From the NCBI RefSeq assembly GCF_001708185.1, contig NZ_MDDN01000009.1, forward strand, positions 1-64,000: a stretch of DNA of 64,000 bases, given 5' to 3'. This stretch comes from Lysinibacillus xylanilyticus. GTDB taxonomy: Bacteria > Bacillota > Bacilli > Bacillales_A > Planococcaceae. The notes under the pieces are model-generated. The model searched no databases. It saw only the letters and a program-made list of their open reading frames with translations, and had not been told where the DNA came from. This document shows, piece after piece, positions 1 through 8,995 of this stretch. A program made the translations under genes and the position numbers. Numbering within the stretch: position 1 is the first letter of the stretch; each line of letters opens with the position of its first letter.

Positions 1-114
1 GGTTTTATAAGAAACCTGAAATATAGTAGCTAATTCTGAAATTGTCTTTTGTCCTTTGTGAAGAAGTCTTAGAACCGCTAATTTTTCATCTTTTGAGTGG
101 TTACTTCGAGCCAT
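1..114 (-). CDS. IS3-like transposase, N-terminal part, cut by window edge
   Basis: The first 38 codons of a minus-strand gene are visible, beginning at an ATG at 112-114 and running off the left edge. They read MARSNHSKDEKLAVLRLL and continue with a helix-turn-helix-like stretch ending in ELATIFQVSYKT. This resembles the DNA-binding start of IS3/IS150-type OrfA proteins, which bind the terminal repeats of their own element. An IS-type terminal repeat lies about 80 bp upstream of the start, as expected for the 5' end of such an element. Whether the rest of the transposase is intact cannot be seen. Confidence 0.6.
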   Translation of the reverse strand, partial: MARSNHSKDEKLAVLRLLHKGQKTISELATIFQVSYKT

Positions 115-219
115 AAAAAAATGCCCCCTAGATAAACAGATTTTTATTTTTTAATCTGTCTACCTAAAGGGGAGCATATCAAAAGTTAGATTGGTGTCTA
201 ACTTTTACGGGGCAGTTCA
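1..219. mobile_element. Right end of an IS3/IS150-type insertion sequence
   Basis: The transposase start is followed by a terminal segment at 194-219 that reads, towards the element, TGAACTGCCCCGTAAAAG and then TTAGACAC. This is the layout of IS150-group inverted repeats. Inside it, 181-190 and 197-206 form a perfect 10 bp inverted repeat (AAAAGTTAGA / TCTAACTTTT). The outer edge is probably near 219. A related end without a transposase is found at 30468-30492. Confidence 0.55.
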
Positions 220-262
220 CATCAGTATGTTTTTTATAAGAAAGAGTGGAAGCTTTGAGGGG

Positions 263-1075
263 CTAATAAGATAGCAACTTTCGTTTTATATTTTTCCAAC
301 CTAAAAATTCTTTTATATATTCAGCAGGTGTTATGACAAGTAAGCTTTTAAATTCTTTGTAATAATGTGAAGGATCATAGTAACCATATTGGTCAATGTT
401 TACAGGTGTCTCTTCAAAAGAAAAATGTTGAAGCAAGAGTTGAATGCGTATGAATTTACTTAGTTTTTTTGGTCCGAAACCTGTTTTTTTGTAGAAAAGT
501 TCACGAATATATCGCTCAGAATAGCCTGTTTTTTGCTGAATTACATCTGGTAAGAACAGCCCATTATTTTCAATAATAGAATCAAAACAAGTAGCGAATA
601 TTTCATCACTCAAACTTTTTTCCTTTTTTTGAGAACAAAAATACTCATTACAAATCTGTACTCTTTGTTCGAAATCTCCTGCTTCAAAAACAGCTTGTAT
701 AAATTTAGAGTCAAGTGTGCAGCCTAATCCAACATTAACAAACGGTTGTTGAACAATTTGTTTTAATGCGCAATTGTATTGCATCACTGTTTGTTTTGGA
801 TTTAGACGAACACCAAAATATTTACCTTTTGGGGTAAATGAATAAATTCCACGTGTAGTCGGGGTATTTCCTAAGACAACCTTTTGATCTTTGCCCATGT
901 AAAACATTACATCTTGGCAAGCATCAGGAATAACATGAATATCACTATTAATGCCTATTGGTTCAAACTCATAATAAAATAGTATATCCTGGTTTAACTC
1001 GCTGTTTGGCGTCAGTTCTCTATAAGAATACGTTTTTTGGACCAATTCAGGTTGGATTGGATAGTAGCTACTCAA
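263..1075 (-). CDS. AraC-family transcriptional regulator
   Basis: 270 residues starting at a TTG behind a GAGGGGG ribosome site. Residues about 1-130 look like the beta-rich sensor half found in many AraC proteins (PDACQDVMFYMG is typical), and residues about 160-260 hold the two helix-turn-helix units, including the TGYSERYIRELFYKKTGFGPKK segment (first 20 residues TGYSERYIRELFYKKTGFGP) and a Y-Y-D-P-S-H-Y-Y-K-E-F motif. It is the last gene of the amine oxidase operon, 33 bp after the aldehyde dehydrogenase. By inference it senses an aromatic amine or its aldehyde and activates the operon. The effector is unknown. Confidence 0.8.
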   Translation of the reverse strand: MSSYYPIQPELVQKTYSYRELTPNSELNQDILFYYEFEPIGINSDIHVIPDACQDVMFYMGKDQKVVLGNTPTTRGIYSFTPKGKYFGVRLNPKQTVMQYNCALKQIVQQPFVNVGLGCTLDSKFIQAVFEAGDFEQRVQICNEYFCSQKKEKSLSDEIFATCFDSIIENNGLFLPDVIQQKTGYSERYIRELFYKKTGFGPKKLSKFIRIQLLLQHFSFEETPVNIDQYGYYDPSHYYKEFKSLLVITPAEYIKEFLGWKNIKRKLLSY

Positions 1076-1108
1076 TAAGCCGCCCCCTCACTTCACTCTT
1101 AGGTAAAA

Positions 1109-2629
1109 TTAAAAGAATCCTTGCGCCTGTTCATTGTAACTAGCTAAGACACATTTAGTTGATTGATACGATTCTAAAGCTTTTAAATGATTTTCTCGAC
1201 CGATGCCTGACTTTTTGTAGCCGCCAAATGCTGCACCAGCAGGGTATTGGTGATACGTATTTATCCAAACACGTCCTGCTTGGATCTCTCGACTTGCTTT
1301 ATAAGTAACGTTTGTATTACGTGACCATACAGCTGCCCCTAATCCATACATAGTATCATTTGCAATTTCAATCGCTTCCTCGAAAGTTTTAAACGTAGTC
1401 ACTGCCAATACAGGACCGAAAATTTCTTCTTGGAAAATACGCATTTTGTTATCGCCTTTAAAAATAGTTGGTTTAATAAAATAACCATCTACATGATCAA
1501 GGTGATTTTCGGCACCACCGATTAAACATTCTGCGCCATCTTGTTTGGCAATTTCAAAATAAGAAAGAATTTTTTTATGTTGTTCTTCTGAAGCCTGTGC
1601 ACCCATCATTGTTTCAAGATCGAATGGATCACCAACTTTAATTTGCTTTACTCGTTCAATGGCTTTTTCCATGAAACGATCATAAATAGACTCATGGATC
1701 AAGGCTCTAGATGGACAAGTGCAAACTTCACCTTGATTTAAAGCAAACATAACTAATCCTTCAATCGCCTTATCTAGATAGCCATCATCAGCATCCATGA
1801 CATCTTCAAAGAAAATATTAGGGGATTTGCCACCTAATTCTAGTGTAACAGGAATAAGATTCTCAGATGCATATTTCATAATTAGTTTGCCGACATCTGT
1901 AGAACCTGTAAATGCTACTTTGGCAATACGAGGGCTTGAAGCTAACTCTTTCCCTGCCTCTGCACCAAAACCATTAATGACGTTTAATACACCTTTTGGT
2001 AATAGGTCTTGAATTAGTTCAACTACAAATAAGAATGATACAGGCGTTTGTTCTGCTAATTTTAAAACAACACTATTCCCTGCAGCAAGTGCTGGCGCCA
2101 ATTTCCATGCTGCCAATAAAATAGGAAAGTTCCATGCAATGATTTGGCCAACTACACCAATAGGTTCTTGGTAATGATAAGCTACTGTATCCTCATCAAA
2201 AGGTGTCATTTGCCCTTGTTGTGCGCGAATGGCACTTGCAAAATAGCGGAAATGATCAATTGCCAATGGAATATCAGCATACATCGTTTCACGAATCGCT
2301 TTCCCATTATCCCAAGTTTCTACCCTAGCAATTTTTTCAAGATTTTCTTCCATACGATCTGCAATGGCTAATAAAATACGTGCCCGTTCTGCTATAGGTG
2401 TTTTCCCCCAAGTTTTTTGGGCTTCATGAGCGGCATCTAATGCTAGCTCTACATCTTCTTTTGTTGAACGAGCTACACGTGTAAATACTTCTTTCGTGAT
2501 CGGCGTACTATTATCAAAATACTCTCCATTAACAGGTGCTACCCATTCACCACCAATAAAATTGTCATATTTCTTTTTGAATTGAATGCCATATTCTTCA
2601 ATATTCGGTTTAACATTAACTTTTACCAT
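1109..2629 (-). CDS. NAD-dependent aldehyde dehydrogenase (AldB/AcoD type)
   Basis: 506 residues, the usual length for the AldB/AcoD branch, with an AAGGGG ribosome site before ATG. The catalytic glutamate is E264 in LELGGKSP and the nucleophile is probably C303 in [11 protein letters not shown]. The cofactor-site GSTDVG segment is at about 242-247. The family oxidises aldehydes to acids with NAD(P)+ in the cytoplasm. Its place directly downstream of a copper amine oxidase suggests it removes the toxic aldehyde made by that enzyme, for example phenylacetaldehyde or 4-hydroxyphenylacetaldehyde. Substrate is inferred from context only. Confidence 0.88.
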   Translation of the reverse strand: MVKVNVKPNIEEYGIQFKKKYDNFIGGEWVAPVNGEYFDNSTPITKEVFTRVARSTKEDVELALDAAHEAQKTWGKTPIAERARILLAIADRMEENLEKIARVETWDNGKAIRETMYADIPLAIDHFRYFASAIRAQQGQMTPFDEDTVAYHYQEPIGVVGQIIAWNFPILLAAWKLAPALAAGNSVVLKLAEQTPVSFLFVVELIQDLLPKGVLNVINGFGAEAGKELASSPRIAKVAFTGSTDVGKLIMKYASENLIPVTLELGGKSPNIFFEDVMDADDGYLDKAIEGLVMFALNQGEVCTCPSRALIHESIYDRFMEKAIERVKQIKVGDPFDLETMMGAQASEEQHKKILSYFEIAKQDGAECLIGGAENHLDHVDGYFIKPTIFKGDNKMRIFQEEIFGPVLAVTTFKTFEEAIEIANDTMYGLGAAVWSRNTNVTYKASREIQAGRVWINTYHQYPAGAAFGGYKKSGIGRENHLKALESYQSTKCVLASYNEQAQGFF

Positions 2630-2644
2630 AATGATCGACCCCTT

Positions 2645-3190
2645 TTAATGATGATGTTGATGCTGTTGTTCTTCCTTTACAGGTACCTCATGTTGAATCT
2701 CAAAACTACTTACTACTAGTACACAAATCATTAAACTAGCTACAATGTATATATGCTTTGGAATAGCTTTTATGAATATTGGAAACATCTCACGATTCCA
2801 TACACCGATAGAAATGATAGCACTTACAATAAACATCATTGTAAAAAAGATAATGCTTAACGTTAAATATTGTGTGGTCATTAAAGTTAGCATCACGCCC
2901 ATCATTGCTCCCATAAAACTAGATCCTGCACTTTCCATAAATAGGTGCATTGGTAAGCCTGTGGATAGTAAATAGCCTAATGCAATAGAAATAATGATAG
3001 ATGCTATTGCACCTAGTACCATATCGGGAAGCCAGGTAGCCATATTCATCCCAACAGCAGTACTCATTGTCATAGAAATCAGCATTATACAGCACTTGGT
3101 CATGCCATGATTAGCAAAACGCTGTTTTAATAAACGGTTAGTGATTACCGTAAAAGTCACAATCACCAACATGCTTAGGAATGGTAGCAT
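2645..3190 (-). CDS. Met/His-rich multi-pass membrane protein, possible copper handling
   Basis: 181 residues with about five hydrophobic spans, clear GAGGAG ribosome site, and no family I can name. It is unusually rich in methionine in and between the membrane spans (for example SMTMSTAVGMNMATW and MESAGSSFMGAMMGVM) and ends in the tail QQHQHHH. Such Met clusters and His tails are typical of copper-binding proteins. It sits between the copper amine oxidase (22 bp upstream) and the aldehyde dehydrogenase (15 bp downstream) in one operon. By inference it could import or donate copper for the oxidase. It might equally be an amine or acid transporter. Confidence 0.6.
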   Translation of the reverse strand: MLPFLSMLVIVTFTVITNRLLKQRFANHGMTKCCIMLISMTMSTAVGMNMATWLPDMVLGAIASIIISIALGYLLSTGLPMHLFMESAGSSFMGAMMGVMLTLMTTQYLTLSIIFFTMMFIVSAIISIGVWNREMFPIFIKAIPKHIYIVASLMICVLVVSSFEIQHEVPVKEEQQHQHHH

Positions 3191-3212
3191 ATAATCACTC
3201 CTCGTAAGAGTT

Positions 3213-5159
3213 TTATTGCGTATGACAAGACGATGTTGTGTGACACTTCTTGTCCGGTCTAGGAACGTCTAACGCTGGGTTTCGATCAAAGAATCCAACT
3301 GGTTTTAATTGGAAGTTGATGTATGCAGTTGGCATTACAGGCCAATCTTCAGGGCGCGGGATATGATGATGGCCCATTGTGTACCAAACGACGATATCTT
3401 CATCATCAATTGAACGGTTATTCTCAACGTATTTTGGAAGTCCATCTCCCCCAGCATGTTGATTTGGATACATACCTGTTGCATATTTTTCATTTTCATC
3501 AAATTGTGTAACGTGTAAATGGTGTTTAAGGAAACCAGCACGTTTCATAACGCTTGCTTCTTCATGAGCAAATGGGAAGCAATTTTCGCCAGGTAAAATT
3601 TTATATCCAACAGGTTGATTCACTCGGTTAAGTGAGTTTTTATTGATAATTTTCCAAGTACGCTGCGTTTTTAAATCTAAATTACGTAACGCTTCCTTCT
3701 CCGTTTTAAAGATACGTGAAACAGGATAGAAACCATTGGCATTTGGATTGTGTTCTCCCAATGTTTCTGAAACTGTTTCTGTTTCAACTACTGAGTTATT
3801 TTCACCGTCTAACATCGTATCAAGTCGGAAATTAAAGAAGTGTTGATGATGTGATGCATTTAATCCTGGAGAAATCTCAGATCCATATTTTGTTTGGATG
3901 CCATCTTCACATGTACCCGTGCTTAAAATACCTGTTAGTTTGACTTCAGCTTCAATCGTACCGTCTTGGTAGAAACTCCAATAGAATCCGTAATCATAAT
4001 TTCCAACTGTACAGAAGAATGAAATCACTAGTCGACGTGAGCGCCGTACTTCTACATGGCCTGTTCGCCAATCTGTATGTTTCCAACCAATCCCGTAATC
4101 TTCTTCATGTAAGCAAATCGCATTTTTGATCGTACGAGCATTTCCTTTAACATCAGCAACAACACCATCAAAGTATTGAATTTCGCCTAAGCAGTCGCAA
4201 CCTAGTTCTAACGAATTGGCTAATTGACCCATTCCATATTCACCAGCATCAAAGGCGTTTTGTGTGTTATGCGAAAATGTTGGTTCACCATATGGGACAA
4301 CCATTTCAGATAATGCTGCACGATAAAGAACTGGACGATCCTTGCCTTTGTCATGATAATTAATTGTGTATAATACAAGGCCCTCACGTGGTGTAAATCC
4401 ATAGCGGAAACTCCACTTTTGCCATTTGATCAAATTACCTTCAATTGTAAAGCTTGGACCTTCAGGTTGAATGATTTCCAATGGTTTTAAGTCATTTCTA
4501 AACACTATGGATTCATCAACTTCAGGATGATAATTACCTGATGTTGTTGGAATTGGACGTACCCCGTGATCTTCTACTTTGTAAACTTCCATTTTGTTTA
4601 GGTCTACATACGTTACAATACCTGTTAAAGGGTAAGCATATCCGTTATCTTCTAGTGATTGTTTTTGCCAACAAATCGCACGAAGTAAACGTTTACCCTC
4701 ATGTTCCTGAACACCAAAATTCCCTGCTGACCAAGGATCCACCATGATTAAATCAGGATTGTCAATGCCACGTTTCTGTAAAGCTGCTACAAAATCAGGG
4801 TGGCTCTTTACTAGTTCTTCACATTGCTCAAATTCCTCTAAGGCTACATTTGGTTGTACGCCAGGAATATGTTCGTAGGAATCAACTTTTTCTGAAGTTA
4901 AATTTACAACCGCTTCAAATGTTTTCAATTCTTTATCATCTAAAATCACTAAAAATACTTGGCGATCTACTGTATTACCTGGTTTGTAATTTAGTACTTC
5001 TGATTTTTTAGGTTCATGTAACATCACCGACATAAATCGGATATGTTCAGACAACTGTTGCTGTTCCTTGACTATTTGAACAGCTTTTTCAATTTCTACT
5101 TCAGCTAATGGTGATAATGGGTGATTAAGCTCAACGTTTGGATTAACCTTTACTGACAT
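3213..5159 (-). CDS. Copper-containing primary-amine oxidase (TPQ enzyme)
   Basis: 648 residues, close to the Arthrobacter phenylethylamine oxidase type. The cofactor motif T384-V-G-N-Y388-D-Y is present, so Y388 should be converted to topaquinone. D304 in NAFDAGEYGMG fits the catalytic base. H438 and H440 (HHQHFF) plus one histidine of 597-599 (GHHHIPRPEDWPVMP) fit the copper ligands. No signal peptide is seen, so the enzyme is probably cytoplasmic. It would oxidise primary amines such as tyramine or phenylethylamine to aldehydes, releasing ammonia and hydrogen peroxide. The C-terminus carries two Cys-His pairs (KKCHTTSSCHTQ), which is unusual. First gene of the operon; AAGGGG ribosome site. 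Confidence 0.92.
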   Translation of the reverse strand: MSVKVNPNVELNHPLSPLAEVEIEKAVQIVKEQQQLSEHIRFMSVMLHEPKKSEVLNYKPGNTVDRQVFLVILDDKELKTFEAVVNLTSEKVDSYEHIPGVQPNVALEEFEQCEELVKSHPDFVAALQKRGIDNPDLIMVDPWSAGNFGVQEHEGKRLLRAICWQKQSLEDNGYAYPLTGIVTYVDLNKMEVYKVEDHGVRPIPTTSGNYHPEVDESIVFRNDLKPLEIIQPEGPSFTIEGNLIKWQKWSFRYGFTPREGLVLYTINYHDKGKDRPVLYRAALSEMVVPYGEPTFSHNTQNAFDAGEYGMGQLANSLELGCDCLGEIQYFDGVVADVKGNARTIKNAICLHEEDYGIGWKHTDWRTGHVEVRRSRRLVISFFCTVGNYDYGFYWSFYQDGTIEAEVKLTGILSTGTCEDGIQTKYGSEISPGLNASHHQHFFNFRLDTMLDGENNSVVETETVSETLGEHNPNANGFYPVSRIFKTEKEALRNLDLKTQRTWKIINKNSLNRVNQPVGYKILPGENCFPFAHEEASVMKRAGFLKHHLHVTQFDENEKYATGMYPNQHAGGDGLPKYVENNRSIDDEDIVVWYTMGHHHIPRPEDWPVMPTAYINFQLKPVGFFDRNPALDVPRPDKKCHTTSSCHTQ

Positions 5160-5495
5160 TCTATCAACCCCTTATAATTTGATCTCTTTAATTATAATCA
5201 GAAAATTCAGTGAAGTGATTGTAAATAACGGCATTTTTATAGATACGTTATTTTTAGCTACAAATATATAATATTTTCTACTTCGAGCAATATTTATTTC
5301 CATAAAAAATACTAATTGAGCTGTTTATAGTTTTCTTCAGGTTCTCCAAAATTATTTTTCTTCTTGATACAATTAGGATAGAATTTGAAGTTATCGTTCA
5401 GCTTAGTAACTATTAAAACAACAAAACCCTCCTATTTTAAATAGAAAGGTTATTTAGTAAGGCTGTTTTCGTATAGATTGTTGCTATTAATACAT

Positions 5496-5541
5496 AAAAA
5501 CCAAGTTAATTCTACATATTTTGTAGATTAACTTGGTCTTT
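5496..5541. terminator. Hairpin terminator in intergenic region
   Basis: A long stem pairs CCAAGTTAAT with ATTAACTTGG around a TTTGTAGA-type loop, with A-run before and T-rich bases after. It lies between the divergent or unrelated amine oxidase and VOC genes. No gene is visible in 5160-5495. Confidence 0.5.
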
Positions 5542-5565
5542 AGTAAATCCTTCTTTAACAAAAGC

Positions 5566-5650
5566 ATCCGTTAGCCCTCCATGAATCGCAATAAACAGCA
5601 CTTCATCACAGAAAATGAAAGATGATTAGGTTCTTTCATAGGAGTTTAAG
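5566..5650. repeat. Dispersed ~85 bp hairpin repeat, copy 1
   Basis: First of three copies. Shared features are a GTTAGCC(A/C)TCCATG start, a CATCACAGAAAATGAAAGATG middle (first 20 bases CATCACAGAAAATGAAAGAT) and a TTCTTTCAT end. ATGAAAG and CTTTCAT form a 7 bp stem with an 11-base loop. In this copy the loop carries GG in place of AG. Confidence 0.75.
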
Positions 5651-5657
5651 AAAAACA

Positions 5658-5700
5658 CAGTGGCAGTCTAGGATAGGAAAAAGTCTTAGATTGCCACTAG
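5658..5700 (-). terminator. Terminator of the VOC gene
   Basis: AGTGGCA and TGCCACT arms (5659-5665 and 5692-5698) with TCTA/TAGA extension, about 10 bp after the VOC stop. Read on the minus strand the hairpin is followed by GTGTTTTTC. Confidence 0.6.
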
Positions 5701-5709
5701 CTTATTGAA

Positions 5710-6174
5710 CTACTTCACTGAACTATGGGACTCTATATCAAAGTCCACATCCTGAATAAATTCGATCACCTCTCCATTAGGACTATGGACTAGAGCGTTT
5801 CTGATAATAAGAGGGGGCTCTCCGAGAGCTAGATTGTCTGCTTCCACATAAGGTTTTGCCCCATGGGAAAGTGCCGTTTGAAACGCTTTGTCGACATCTT
5901 CCACATAAAACGCTAGGTGAAGCATAGCTCCATAAGCAACTTCCTCTTCCGACCGCGCTTTCTTCCCTTGTGCCGGAATGACAGCATCGTCATCAAAAAC
6001 CTCGAGACATGTTCGGCCGTCGGGAGAGATCAGCATCGAAGCTTCCTTGATTTGAAACGAAGGAAGGCTCCAATGATGTCCACGCTTAAATCCCAATGCT
6101 TCAATGTAAAACCGGATTGTTGCCGGATAATCTTTTGCCTGAATTGCAATATGAGCAAGACCTTTGATATTCAA
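5710..6174 (-). CDS. VOC (glyoxalase/dioxygenase fold) family protein
   Basis: 154 residues from a TTG start with an AAAGGGGA ribosome site. It has the single-domain VOC pattern: an opening GLAHIAIQAKDYPATIRFY beta-alpha unit, a second HLAFYVEDVDKAFQTAL unit about 85 residues later, and an ending VHSPNGEVIEFIQ with the usual metal-site glutamate. Members include glyoxalase I, fosfomycin-resistance enzymes and ring-cleaving dioxygenases, so the reaction cannot be named. The gene is divergent from an Lrp/AsnC regulator, which probably controls it. Confidence 0.8.
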   Translation of the reverse strand: MNIKGLAHIAIQAKDYPATIRFYIEALGFKRGHHWSLPSFQIKEASMLISPDGRTCLEVFDDDAVIPAQGKKARSEEEVAYGAMLHLAFYVEDVDKAFQTALSHGAKPYVEADNLALGEPPLIIRNALVHSPNGEVIEFIQDVDFDIESHSSVK

Positions 6175-6274
6175 ATATCATTTCCCCTTTCTGATGAATT
6201 TAGTATAGAATAGTGTTGTAAGGAAATACATACAATAAAAAAGGAAATTATCGCATTACACTTTCCAAAAATAA

Positions 6275-6303
6275 CGAAAATCAATTAATTTTATTCATTT
6301 TCG
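6275..6303. promoter_or_regulatory. Inverted repeat between VOC and Lrp genes, possible operator
   Basis: CGAAAAT (6275-6281) and ATTTTCG (6297-6303) form a dyad with an AT-rich 15 bp centre, 24 bp before the Lrp start. AT-rich dyads are typical Lrp/AsnC sites. Assignment is inference. Confidence 0.4.
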
Positions 6304-6327
6304 AAAATGCACTAGGAGGAATTATAT

Positions 6328-6780
6328 ATGGAACATTGGATGGATGAAACTGATTACCACATCTTGGGTCTTCTTCAGCAGAATGCACGTATCTCCATTT
6401 CACAAATAAGTAAAGATGTGTCCATGTCCCAGCCCTCGGTAAGGGAACGAATAAAAAGACTTGAGGAGAAAGACATCATCTCGGGTTATACGGCAACCTT
6501 TCGTCATCAGGCGCTAGGCCGAGGGACCACGGCATTCTTTCTTATTAAAACAGAGCAATGTCAAGCACTGGTGGATTTTTGCGAACGAAATCCTGTTGTA
6601 ACCGATATGTTTCGAATTAGTGGTGAATACAATTACATGATCAAGATTCAGACTGCTTCCATAGAGGATATTGGTCAATTTCAAGATTCTATTATAAAGT
6701 TCGGACCATCCAAGTCCCTTATCAGCTTGAAAAACCTGATTGAGAATCGGATTCTACTACCAGCACCATTCTCAAAATAA
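6328..6780 (+). CDS. Lrp/AsnC-family transcriptional regulator
   Basis: 150 residues with an AGGAGGA ribosome site. Residues about 5-55 form the AsnC winged helix-turn-helix (DYHILGLLQQNARISISQIS, followed by SQPSVRERIKRLEE), and residues about 65-145 the RAM ligand-binding/oligomer domain (FRISGEYNYMIKIQT). Members bind amino acids or related small molecules and regulate neighbouring genes. It faces away from the VOC gene across 153 bp and is the likely regulator of it and of itself. Confidence 0.88.
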   Translation: MEHWMDETDYHILGLLQQNARISISQISKDVSMSQPSVRERIKRLEEKDIISGYTATFRHQALGRGTTAFFLIKTEQCQALVDFCERNPVVTDMFRISGEYNYMIKIQTASIEDIGQFQDSIIKFGPSKSLISLKNLIENRILLPAPFSK

Positions 6781-6799
6781 CAAAAGAATCCTACTTATG

Positions 6800-6896
6800 C
6801 TAAACTGCCTATTAGCCATCCATGAAGAGCAAAAATCAGCACTTCACCACAGAAAATGAAAGATGCTTAAGTTCTTTCATGGGAGTTCAATAAAGA
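6800..6896. repeat. Dispersed hairpin repeat, copy 2
   Basis: Starts GCTAAACTGCC-TATTAGCCATCC and carries the same AGAAAATGAAAGATG..TTAAGTTCTTTCAT hairpin as the copies at 5566 and 7468. It lies just after the Lrp stop codon. The left flank CTAAACT is shared with copy 3. Confidence 0.75.
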
Positions 6897-6946
6897 AAAA
6901 TAGAGCTGCATTATGCAACTCAATAATCTTCAAGTAAAGCTACCTG

Positions 6947-7429
6947 TTAGTTAAACAAGAAAGGAAAATGTTCTAATAAAAGAGAATGAAAAATTCTTAA
7001 TTCTGGCTTTTTTCTTTCTTTTCCCAAGTGTTCCAAAGAGTATATACAATAGCCAACAAAACTGAAAAGGTTACAAACTTGCATATATTGCGCATCTGCA
7101 ACACCCTCTCTATTGAGTAACGCAATTCTTATGACTTCACGATATTCATTCAATTCATTTTTTTGATAAAAAAAGGAGACAGTTAAGTGAACGAGTATGC
7201 CAAATATGCTGATGATAAAAACAGTGTTGCTAATCGAACTCATACGAAAAATACGAACCCATAATATCACCATAAAGACGAGTATTGGAATTAAAATCCA
7301 AACTATCAATAAAGCTGGATTACCATTTCCTGACGTATCCCCTGAATTTGGAGTCATTTGGTTAACTATTAGGAAGATTCCTAATGCTAAAATATGAACA
7401 ACGAGTAGCTTAACCTTTGCAAATTTCAC
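6947..7429 (-). CDS. Small membrane protein, probably frameshifted at its C-terminus
   Basis: 160 residues as read, with three hydrophobic spans (about 9-26, 40-60, 66-90). I do not recognise the family. After the NREGVADAQYMQ stretch the present frame gives a polar, unlikely tail. The neighbouring frame over 7013-7096 instead gives a hydrophobic span, KFVTFSVLLAIVYTLW, followed by NTWEKKEKSQN and a stop. A four-span protein ending near 7013 is therefore more likely, with a single-base indel around 7080-7100. It stands alone between two copies of the dispersed hairpin repeat. Confidence 0.5.
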   Translation of the reverse strand: MKFAKVKLLVVHILALGIFLIVNQMTPNSGDTSGNGNPALLIVWILIPILVFMVILWVRIFRMSSISNTVFIISIFGILVHLTVSFFYQKNELNEYREVIRIALLNREGVADAQYMQVCNLFSFVGYCIYSLEHLGKERKKPELRIFHSLLLEHFPFLFN

Positions 7430-7467
7430 TGCACCAACCCCCTCTTTTAAATTGTAACCCTAATTAC

Positions 7468-7558
7468 ACTAAACTCCCCCGTTAGCCATCCATGTAGCGG
7501 CAAAAACTAGCGCCACATCACAGAAAATGAAAGATGATTAAGTTCTTTCATGAGAGAA
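7468..7558. repeat. Dispersed hairpin repeat, copy 3
   Basis: Starts ACTAAACTCCCCCGTTAGCC and ends with ATGAAAGATGATTAAG then TTCTTTCAT. The stem arms are identical to the other two copies. It lies in the 392 bp gap before the secreted repeat protein; no gene is seen in the rest of that gap. Confidence 0.75.
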
Positions 7559-7821
7559 AAAAGTACACCATTGTTCAATAAGATTAAAAAGAGATTTAGT
7601 TACCAATTCTATTTATATCAACTTCAGGAGTTCTTTCTGGCGCACACCTAATAGAAATATGAACCACTTTATCTGATCTCATTATTAAAGCACCAATCAT
7701 GATATATGTATTTTCACCAACTCACTTTTTAACTTTTTTTCCTAAAATAACGAACTTTTCCCAACGGTAAATCGTCTAATTATTGGTAAATCTGATTTTG
7801 AAGACAGAAGGAGAAATAAAT

Positions 7822-8985
7822 ATGAGAAAACCGATTAAAAAAACTTGGATGCTTGCATCTGCATTAACAATAGGAATGGCTGTTCTGACACCACTTCAAG
7901 CAGGAGCTGAAGAAGTAAAAACATCAAATAGTAGTAGTATTACTGTTCAACTTGAACAAAAAATTACAGGAACAATTAAAGACTTCAGTTGGGATGGAAT
8001 AAACCTCAAAGGAAATGATGGTAAAAATTACTATATAGGTTTGGATAACTTTTCTTCAGAGCAATTAGAAAAAATGAAATTTATAGCAGGGCAAGAAATT
8101 TCTGTAGAAGGTAACATTCTAGAGAGTTTTTCAGATTTCTACACATTTGAAGTTTATAAAAAAGACTTGCCTAAAGAGGTAACAAAAGGAGATCTAACAA
8201 AATTAGAAAAAATGTTTAATGAAATGAAGAAGATAGAAAAAGAAATGTCAGATGAGGTAAATAGAAATGCAACAGATGATGTGATCGATAAAAAATATGA
8301 GGAAATTAATAAAATTTACGAAGAAATGCGTAAAATTACGAAGCCATATTATTTAGCTATTTGGCAACCTCAATCTTATGATGAATATATACAAGAATTC
8401 GGATTTAAAGAGAAAAATATCGTTATTAAAGAAAACGATACTACACAGCTTAAAGCTATTTATGAAGAATGGGTAAAGCTTGAAAAAAGTGGAGATGAAG
8501 AAAAAGCTAACGATAAACTAGATGAATTTAATAAAATCCTTCAACCATATTTAGATGAACTATATCCACCACAAACTTTTGAAGAGTTCGTGAAAGAATT
8601 GGAATTAGATATCCCTGCTGAAACTTTAGCCAAACTAAAACCAATCTATGAAAATGCTCAAAAAGCAGATAAAGAGGAAGATAAGGAGTTGTTTGATAAG
8701 CTATGTCATGAAATCAATCAAATTATTAGCGCGTTCATCAAGCCAGTAACATTTGAAGAATACATTTCTGACTTCGAGTTTGAAATCAGCGAAGCTGATA
8801 AAAAACAATTAAAACCGCTGTATGAAGAAGCCTTAGCTCTTGGTAAAAAAGGAGATTTTGAAAAAGCTGAAGAAAAATGGAATGCATTTTACAAAATTTT
8901 AAACCCATATTTTGCAGCAAATGAAGAAACTCTAATCTCTGCTTCTAAAGTAACAATAAACGGCCAACAATATTTCGCAGAATAG
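7822..8985 (+). CDS. Secreted protein with OB-like domain and helical repeats
   Basis: 387 residues from an ATG with an AGAAGGAG ribosome site. A signal peptide is clear (KKTWMLASALTIGMAVL, cleavage near QAGA-EE at 29/30). Residues about 40-115 look like a small beta barrel. Then come a degenerate and three clear ~55-residue helical repeats, about 122-177, 185-243, 253-305 and 311-363. Each has F-E-E-Y..F at the start, L-K-x-I/L-Y-E in the middle and a closing F-x-K-I-L-x-P-Y. The protein is very acidic and lysine-rich. I do not recognise the repeat. It stands alone with its own terminator and is probably extracellular or wall-associated. Confidence 0.75.
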   Translation: MRKPIKKTWMLASALTIGMAVLTPLQAGAEEVKTSNSSSITVQLEQKITGTIKDFSWDGINLKGNDGKNYYIGLDNFSSEQLEKMKFIAGQEISVEGNILESFSDFYTFEVYKKDLPKEVTKGDLTKLEKMFNEMKKIEKEMSDEVNRNATDDVIDKKYEEINKIYEEMRKITKPYYLAIWQPQSYDEYIQEFGFKEKNIVIKENDTTQLKAIYEEWVKLEKSGDEEKANDKLDEFNKILQPYLDELYPPQTFEEFVKELELDIPAETLAKLKPIYENAQKADKEEDKELFDKLCHEINQIISAFIKPVTFEEYISDFEFEISEADKKQLKPLYEEALALGKKGDFEKAEEKWNAFYKILNPYFAANEETLISASKVTINGQQYFAE

Positions 8986-8995
8986 AAAAGGAACT

